Of a DNA stretch of 64,000 nucleotides, positions 60,168 through 64,000 are shown piece by piece. The notes beneath the pieces are model-generated. The model ran no database searches and was not told where the DNA came from. It saw only the letters and a list, made by a program, of their open reading frames with translations. Numbering within the stretch: the first letter of the stretch is position 1; every line of letters begins with the position of its first letter. The translations under genes and the position numbers were made by a program. Source of the DNA: Chloroflexota bacterium (GTDB taxonomy: Bacteria; Chloroflexota; UBA11872; UBA12225); the NCBI GenBank assembly GCA_030447525.1, contig JAUJOR010000002.1, positions 157,931 through 221,930 of the forward strand, given 5' to 3'.

Positions 60168-60899
60168 ATGCCCAAGCGAACGGCCGCCGGGGCGCTGGAA
60201 GCGGCCCGCTGGCGGGCTTACGCCCGTTACCTGGCCAGCGCCCCGCCCGGGGCGCTGGCGCTGCCCCAGTCTGTCACTCAGCCCGGCGCCGCCCGGCGCC
60301 TGCCGACCCATATTGCGGCGCATGACGGAACAGACGGCCAGTCTGGGGGTGGGGCTGAGGGAGAGGTCGAGCTGTTGGAACGTGGCGAGATGTTCGAGCG
60401 TGCCTTGCCGTACGCTGTGGCCCTAGGTATCGAGCGGACATGGGTAGACAAGTTTGCCCAGGCGGGAACACCCATTCCGCGCTGGCTCGAGCCGCCGGTC
60501 ATCGTCGGCGGCGGCGGCCCCACCTTCGGCGGGCCTTTCAGCCCCTACGGCGGCGGATATGGACGGCGCTGGCCCGGCCGGGTCCAGCCCGGAAGAGGGT
60601 GGCCGGTGTACCCGGGCCAGCTGCCGCCAGGGGCGGGAGGGCCCCTCTCGGGAGCGCCCCCTGATGGAGGCCCTGTGACAAGGCAGGGTGGGGACAGTGG
60701 CGGCGGGCTGCAAGGCTGGAGCGATCGTGGCGCGGGTGGCCTAGAGCAGGCCAGCGGCAGCCTGGTGGACTTGCTGAACGCCGCCTCGGAAGTGCTCAGT
60801 CGAGGCGGGGGCAGTGACTGGAGTGGTGGCGGAAGCGGGGGCGGCAGCTTCGGCGGGGGCGGCGGTGGCAGCGGTGGCGGTGGGAGCGGATTCTCATGA
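60168..60899 (+). CDS. DUF2207 protein, C-terminal part (same frame after the TGA)
   Basis: In frame with the preceding segment. Immediately after the TGA the codons give PCLGLILLGGLLIAVAG, the second half of a membrane hairpin, then RMPKRTAAGALEAARWRAYARYL, FERALPYAVALGIERTWVDKF and a Gly/Ser-rich end with repeated SGGGG. This is the usual C-terminal layout of DUF2207 proteins. If translated separately it would start at ATG 60168, preceded by CAGG, which is a poor signal. The ATG of DUF4178 overlaps its stop (ATGA at 60896), implying coupling that needs translation of this part. Confidence 0.7.
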   Translation: MPKRTAAGALEAARWRAYARYLASAPPGALALPQSVTQPGAARRLPTHIAAHDGTDGQSGGGAEGEVELLERGEMFERALPYAVALGIERTWVDKFAQAGTPIPRWLEPPVIVGGGGPTFGGPFSPYGGGYGRRWPGRVQPGRGWPVYPGQLPPGAGGPLSGAPPDGGPVTRQGGDSGGGLQGWSDRGAGGLEQASGSLVDLLNAASEVLSRGGGSDWSGGGSGGGSFGGGGGGSGGGGSGFS

Positions 60900-62089
60900 T
60901 CGGGCGTGGAGACCGTTCCTCGGCGCCGCAGGTGGCGGCCGCCTCGGCGGGGGGAGCCGTCGGGACTGGGTTGATGGTCCTGGGGGCGGTGGTCGGCGGG
61001 CTCATCGCCCTGTGGCTGCTGGTCAACCTAGTGGATGGAAAGCTGGCTGCCGGTGGCCTGGTCCTGGGCTTGGTCCTGGTGGCTCTCCTATCGCTCCCGC
61101 TCGTTGGCGCCGGCTGGTATCTCCGCAGCCGCGGGACGGTAGAGCAGCAGGAGGCGGACACCTTTATGGCCCGCCGGGCCGTGCTGGACAACGACCGGGT
61201 AGTGCGCCGGGAGCTGGCGCGGGAGCTGGAGCAGCGCGTGGCCGCCCTACTCCGGGAGGCGACGGCGTTGTCCCCAGCGGCGGCGGTCACAGTGCGGGGG
61301 GCGGCCGAGCGCTTACGAGAGGTGGCGCAGGACATCCGCCGGCCGGGCTACGACGCCACCACCTGGCTGGAGCAAACGGCAGCCCGTCTAGATGGGCGCC
61401 AGATCGAGCGCCTGCGGCGCTATGACGGCCTGGTGCTGGAAGAGGCTCGGCGCCTGGAGTCGCTGACCCGCGATCTGGACACTGATCCACAGGCAGTGCA
61501 GCGGCTGAGCGAAGCGGTAGACCTCCTGGCCGGCCATGTGCGGGAGCGGGAGGCCCTTCTCGGACGCGGGGAGGCGAACACCGGCCTCTCGCCCCAGGAG
61601 CTGCTCTCCGCTGGGGCCGCCCCCCGGCGACGCCTGGTTACACCGTTGGAGCTGCGCCTGGAAGACGCGGTGAGCTATGAGCTAGATGACTACGTGGTGC
61701 GGGGGATCCTGACCTACTTCGCCGGGGAACGAGATTGGCACGTCTACCAGCTCCATGACGGCAAGCAGGAGCGCTGGCTGGAAGTGCGGGCCCAAGGGGC
61801 CGACGTCACCTGGTACGAGCTCCGCCCGCCGGCCGACGTTCCCGATGGCGAGGCCGTAACTCTCGACGGTGCCGATTTCTCGGTTCAGGATGCCGGCTCG
61901 GCCGCGGTCGACGTGGAGACGGCCGCCGGGCGCCGCGCGGGGGTGTTCGTCGAGTACCGGCGCTACCGTGGGACGGACGGCCGGCGACTCTCAGTGGAGC
62001 GCTGGCCGGACGGACAGCGGATCTTGCTCGGCAAAGGCATCCTCTCGGACGAGCTCGACCTGTGGACAAGACCGCCTCCGACTGAGTAG
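60896..62089 (+). CDS. DUF4178 domain-containing membrane protein
   Basis: A 397-aa protein with two membrane segments (about 25-75: GGAVGTGLMVLGAVVGGLIALWLLV and GLVLGLVLVALLSLPLVGAGWYL), a long coiled-coil stretch (about 80-220, TVEQQEADTFMARRAVL, RELEQRVAALL, YDGLVLEEARRLESLTRDL) and a C-terminal DUF4178 beta domain (TPLELRLEDAVSYELDDYVVRGILTYFAGERDWHVYQL, KQERWLEVRAQ, ADFSVQDAG, YRRYRGTDGRRLSVERWPDG). DUF4178 genes commonly accompany pspA-like genes. Overlaps the DUF2207 stop by 4 bp. Confidence 0.85.
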   Translation: MIGRGDRSSAPQVAAASAGGAVGTGLMVLGAVVGGLIALWLLVNLVDGKLAAGGLVLGLVLVALLSLPLVGAGWYLRSRGTVEQQEADTFMARRAVLDNDRVVRRELARELEQRVAALLREATALSPAAAVTVRGAAERLREVAQDIRRPGYDATTWLEQTAARLDGRQIERLRRYDGLVLEEARRLESLTRDLDTDPQAVQRLSEAVDLLAGHVREREALLGRGEANTGLSPQELLSAGAAPRRRLVTPLELRLEDAVSYELDDYVVRGILTYFAGERDWHVYQLHDGKQERWLEVRAQGADVTWYELRPPADVPDGEAVTLDGADFSVQDAGSAAVDVETAAGRRAGVFVEYRRYRGTDGRRLSVERWPDGQRILLGKGILSDELDLWTRPPPTE

Positions 62090-62246
62090 TCTCCCTTGCT
62101 GGGGGCGCGTCTCTGACACGGAGAGACCGTGGCGCCACACGTGCACACAGTGGCTTTCGTCTGACGTTAGCGACCAGCGAAGGTCAGCGATTGATGTTGC
62201 GGGCACCTGTGGGGATCCGTGGTGCAATACCCGAAGGATAGGTGAA

Positions 62247-62978
62247 ATGGGCATCTTAGACCGAATGTCGACCATCTTGCGCGCCAACATTAACGCCATG
62301 CTCGACCAGGCCGAGGATCCAGAGAAGACGCTCGATCAGCTGATTCGTGATATGGGCGACGCCATCGGCCAGGCGCGCGGACAGGTGGCTGAGATGATCG
62401 CCCAGGAAAAGCTCCTGGAAGCGGATATGGAGCGGAATAACAGCCTCGCCCGGGAGTGGGGTCAAAAGGCCGAGCTGGCTGTCAGCCGGGGGGCCGACGA
62501 CCTGGCCAAGGAAGCCTTGCGCCGCAAGATTGACTACGAACGCAACGCCCATGCCTATGCCAGCCAGCTCCAGTCGCAGCAAGAGGTGGTGTTCAAGCTC
62601 AAGCACGACCTGGAGCAGCTGGAAACCAAGTATGAGGGTGCTGTCCGCAACCGGGAGGCCCTGATCTCCCGCCATCGCCGCGCCGTTGCCCAGCAGAAGG
62701 TGGCCCAGACGGCGGCCCAGCTGAACACCATGGACCCCACATCTGAGCTGGCACGCATGGAAGACCGCATCCGCATGGAGGAGGCCCGGGCCGCCGCCAT
62801 CACGGAGGTAAACCGCCGTTCCAGCCTGGAGGATCAGTTCTCTGCCCTGGAAGGGGACAGCGAGCTTGACCGCCAGCTGGCCGACCTGCGGTCAAAGGTA
62901 CGGGGCGGGGCATTGCCCGGCGGGGACCAGCCGGCAAGCCTCCCCGGCAGCACCACCCCTCCCGGCTCCGGTTCCTAG
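62247..62978 (+). CDS. pspA: PspA/IM30 family phage-shock protein
   Basis: A 243-aa coiled-coil, ESCRT-III-like membrane-stabilising protein. It begins MGILDRMSTILRANINAMLDQAEDPEKTLDQLIRDM, the family start with an amphipathic helix and EDPEK, followed by long heptad-rich helices (VAEMIAQEKLLEADMERN, YASQLQSQQEVVFKLKHDLEQLETKYEGAV) and LARMEDRIRMEEARA. The tail (about 215-243) is Gly/Pro-rich. AAGGATAGG precedes ATG 62247. With DUF2207 and DUF4178 upstream it forms an envelope-stress operon. Confidence 0.95.
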   Translation: MGILDRMSTILRANINAMLDQAEDPEKTLDQLIRDMGDAIGQARGQVAEMIAQEKLLEADMERNNSLAREWGQKAELAVSRGADDLAKEALRRKIDYERNAHAYASQLQSQQEVVFKLKHDLEQLETKYEGAVRNREALISRHRRAVAQQKVAQTAAQLNTMDPTSELARMEDRIRMEEARAAAITEVNRRSSLEDQFSALEGDSELDRQLADLRSKVRGGALPGGDQPASLPGSTTPPGSGS

Positions 62979-62998
62979 CGCCGCCTCAAGCGATGACT

Positions 62999-63048
62999 GC
63001 AGCGCAGCAGCGTTCCACCGCCTGTCTGGCGGAACACTGTTGCGCTGC
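62999..63048. terminator. long stem-loop between converging pspA and cytochrome c genes
   Basis: GCAGCGCAGCAG pairs with CTGTTGCGCTGC (one G-U), then GTTCC pairs with GGAAC and GCC with GGC around TGTCT with a 3-nt bulge. This near-perfect hairpin 20 bp after pspA could end transcription from both sides. No U-run. Confidence 0.5.
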
Positions 63049-63101
63049 CTTGCCCCAGCGCTACGCCACGCTGAGCCCTGCGCAACGCCTCCCCATCCCC
63101 A

Positions 63102-63141
63102 GCTTAGCGTAGCGTCTCCAGGCTTAGCGTAGCGTCTCCAG
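63102..63141 (-). repeat. 20-bp tandem duplication at the cytochrome c stop codon
   Basis: GCTTAGCGTAGCGTCTCCAG occurs at 63102-63121 and again at 63122-63141. On the coding strand the second-listed copy encodes the final ETLR and stop; the other copy repeats these bases beyond the stop. Confidence 0.85.
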
Positions 63142-64000
63142 GTAGGAGGCAATAGCCTCGAGGTATTCATCGCGCAGGTTGTAGGGGGGCATGGTCGTCC
63201 CCGGCTTATGCTGCGCCGGGTTGGCCACCCATCGCTTCATGTTCTCACGGGTAAAGTCCAGCACCCCGGCGATACGGCGATTGGCGATCCCGTCCAGGGC
63301 AGGGCCGACGGTCCCCCGAGCCGACGTCCCGGCCACGGCGTGGCAGGATGAGCAGGCCCCCGCGGTTACGATGAGCTTGCCCGTGGCCACCGGATCGGTG
63401 ATCGGGGCTTCCGTGGGTACGGCAACGCTCTCGGCCCGGATGATGTCCGCCACCAGGTCCCAGCGCCCGCCGGTGATCAAGAGGTTGATCTCGTTGATCA
63501 TCTCGTAGTTCAGCGGGCCACCGTTGCTCACGCCCCAGGCCGGCATCACCGCACCGCGGCCATTCTCCACCGTCTGGGCGATCATCTTGACGTTGGCCTT
63601 GTGCTGGTCGGCATCGTTCGACTGGAGCTCCGGTGTGTTCAAGGGCTTGCCTGGGAGGCTGACGTTCTCTAGATAGCCCTTGCCCTCGGCCCCGTGGCAG
63701 CTAAGGCAATACTGAACGTAGGTGTGCGCCCCGTTGTGCTGGGCGAACTCGAGCTGGCGCTCCGCCGCCTGGGTCTGGCGGAAAGGCTCGTTAGCCCCGT
63801 AGGCCATGAAAAGCAGGAAGCTTTCCACCAGGACGACCATGGCCAGGAGGATCTTGCGGCTCATGCCCGAAGTGCTGAGCACGGGATCGATCTGCGTGTC
63901 CGGCGCATCGGCCGGGACGGTGACGCGTCGTGTGCGCCAGATCTCTGCCAGCACCAGCACCGGTAGCAGCAGGGCTCCGAGGACGATAGCCAGCGTCAGC
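63124..64000 (-). CDS. membrane-bound dihaem cytochrome c (5' end outside the window)
   Basis: At least 292 residues are visible. The frame stays open to the right edge and reads LTLAIVLGALLLPVLVLAEIWRTRR, a membrane helix, so the true start lies beyond 64000. A second membrane helix follows (KILLAMVVLVESFLLFMAY), then two c-type haem sites: YCLSCHG and later CSSCHA. Axial Met candidates lie in AVMPAWG and TTMPPYN, one after each site. The layout resembles cytochrome c subunits of a respiratory bc-type or alternative complex. Convergent with pspA. Confidence 0.85.
   Translation of the reverse strand, partial: LTLAIVLGALLLPVLVLAEIWRTRRVTVPADAPDTQIDPVLSTSGMSRKILLAMVVLVESFLLFMAYGANEPFRQTQAAERQLEFAQHNGAHTYVQYCLSCHGAEGKGYLENVSLPGKPLNTPELQSNDADQHKANVKMIAQTVENGRGAVMPAWGVSNGGPLNYEMINEINLLITGGRWDLVADIIRAESVAVPTEAPITDPVATGKLIVTAGACSSCHAVAGTSARGTVGPALDGIANRRIAGVLDFTRENMKRWVANPAQHKPGTTMPPYNLRDEYLEAIASYLETLR

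Overview
This 64 kb window is high-GC (roughly 65-70%), densely coded bacterial chromosome with no CRISPR array, insertion sequence, integrase or phage gene that I can recognise. Gene content and several family-level hallmarks (DUF2851, DUF4349, a small protein ending in TGLPFLKK, secreted proteases with GYPIS-type modules, a split methylmalonyl-CoA mutase) suggest an uncultured or little-studied Chloroflexota member, possibly Thermomicrobia-like. That placement is an inference; no rRNA gene is present to settle it.

Layout. 1-5.8 kb: truncated NADPH-dependent FMN reductase, 6-phosphofructokinase and a divergent ROK-family kinase sharing one AT-rich -10 region, and a two-GAF HisKA_2 sensor kinase. 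5.7-14.8 kb: envelope and secreted proteins (DUF4349, GH3 hexosaminidase, gluzincin protease), a methyltransferase and DUF2851. 15-26.6 kb: a propionyl-CoA/methylmalonyl-CoA island. On the minus strand lie cyclophilin, mutase large subunit, epimerase, MeaB and a GAF protein; on the plus strand lie carboxyltransferase, biotin carboxylase and biotin carrier. Together they convert propionyl-CoA to succinyl-CoA, but the B12-binding mutase subunit is not here. 26.6-37 kb: GT87 mannosyltransferase-like protein, CsoR copper sensor, PurA, class II aldolase, SirB1-like protein, ClpC-like unfoldase and a galactonate dehydratase-like enolase. 37-50 kb: aldo/keto reductase, DnaE, NAD kinase, RecN, Gfo/Idh and ThuA sugar genes, GNAT and a phosphoesterase. 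49.7-54.1 kb: ssrA (tmRNA), smpB, a SWIM zinc protein, a second phosphoesterase, RidA, a sigma factor and LexA. 54-64 kb: HtrA, a cysteine hydrolase, a DNA methyltransferase, a DUF2207-DUF4178-PspA envelope-stress operon, and a truncated dihaem cytochrome c.

Cross-cutting observations. At least eleven first-of-unit genes have a TAnnnT -10 box 6-9 nt before the start codon and usually no Shine-Dalgarno, implying widespread leaderless transcripts; internal operon genes instead use Shine-Dalgarno or ATGA/GTGA overlaps. Several conserved enzymes carry Gly/Pro/Ala-rich insertions, and three of these share a similar GC-rich core at the DNA level. The DUF2207 gene has a single in-frame TGA with the family-like sequence continuing beyond it. 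Three phased 10-bp repeats sit directly in front of the cyclophilin-mutase operon. A 46-bp intergenic repeat occurs twice.

All calls are from reading the sequence and family knowledge; no database search was run.
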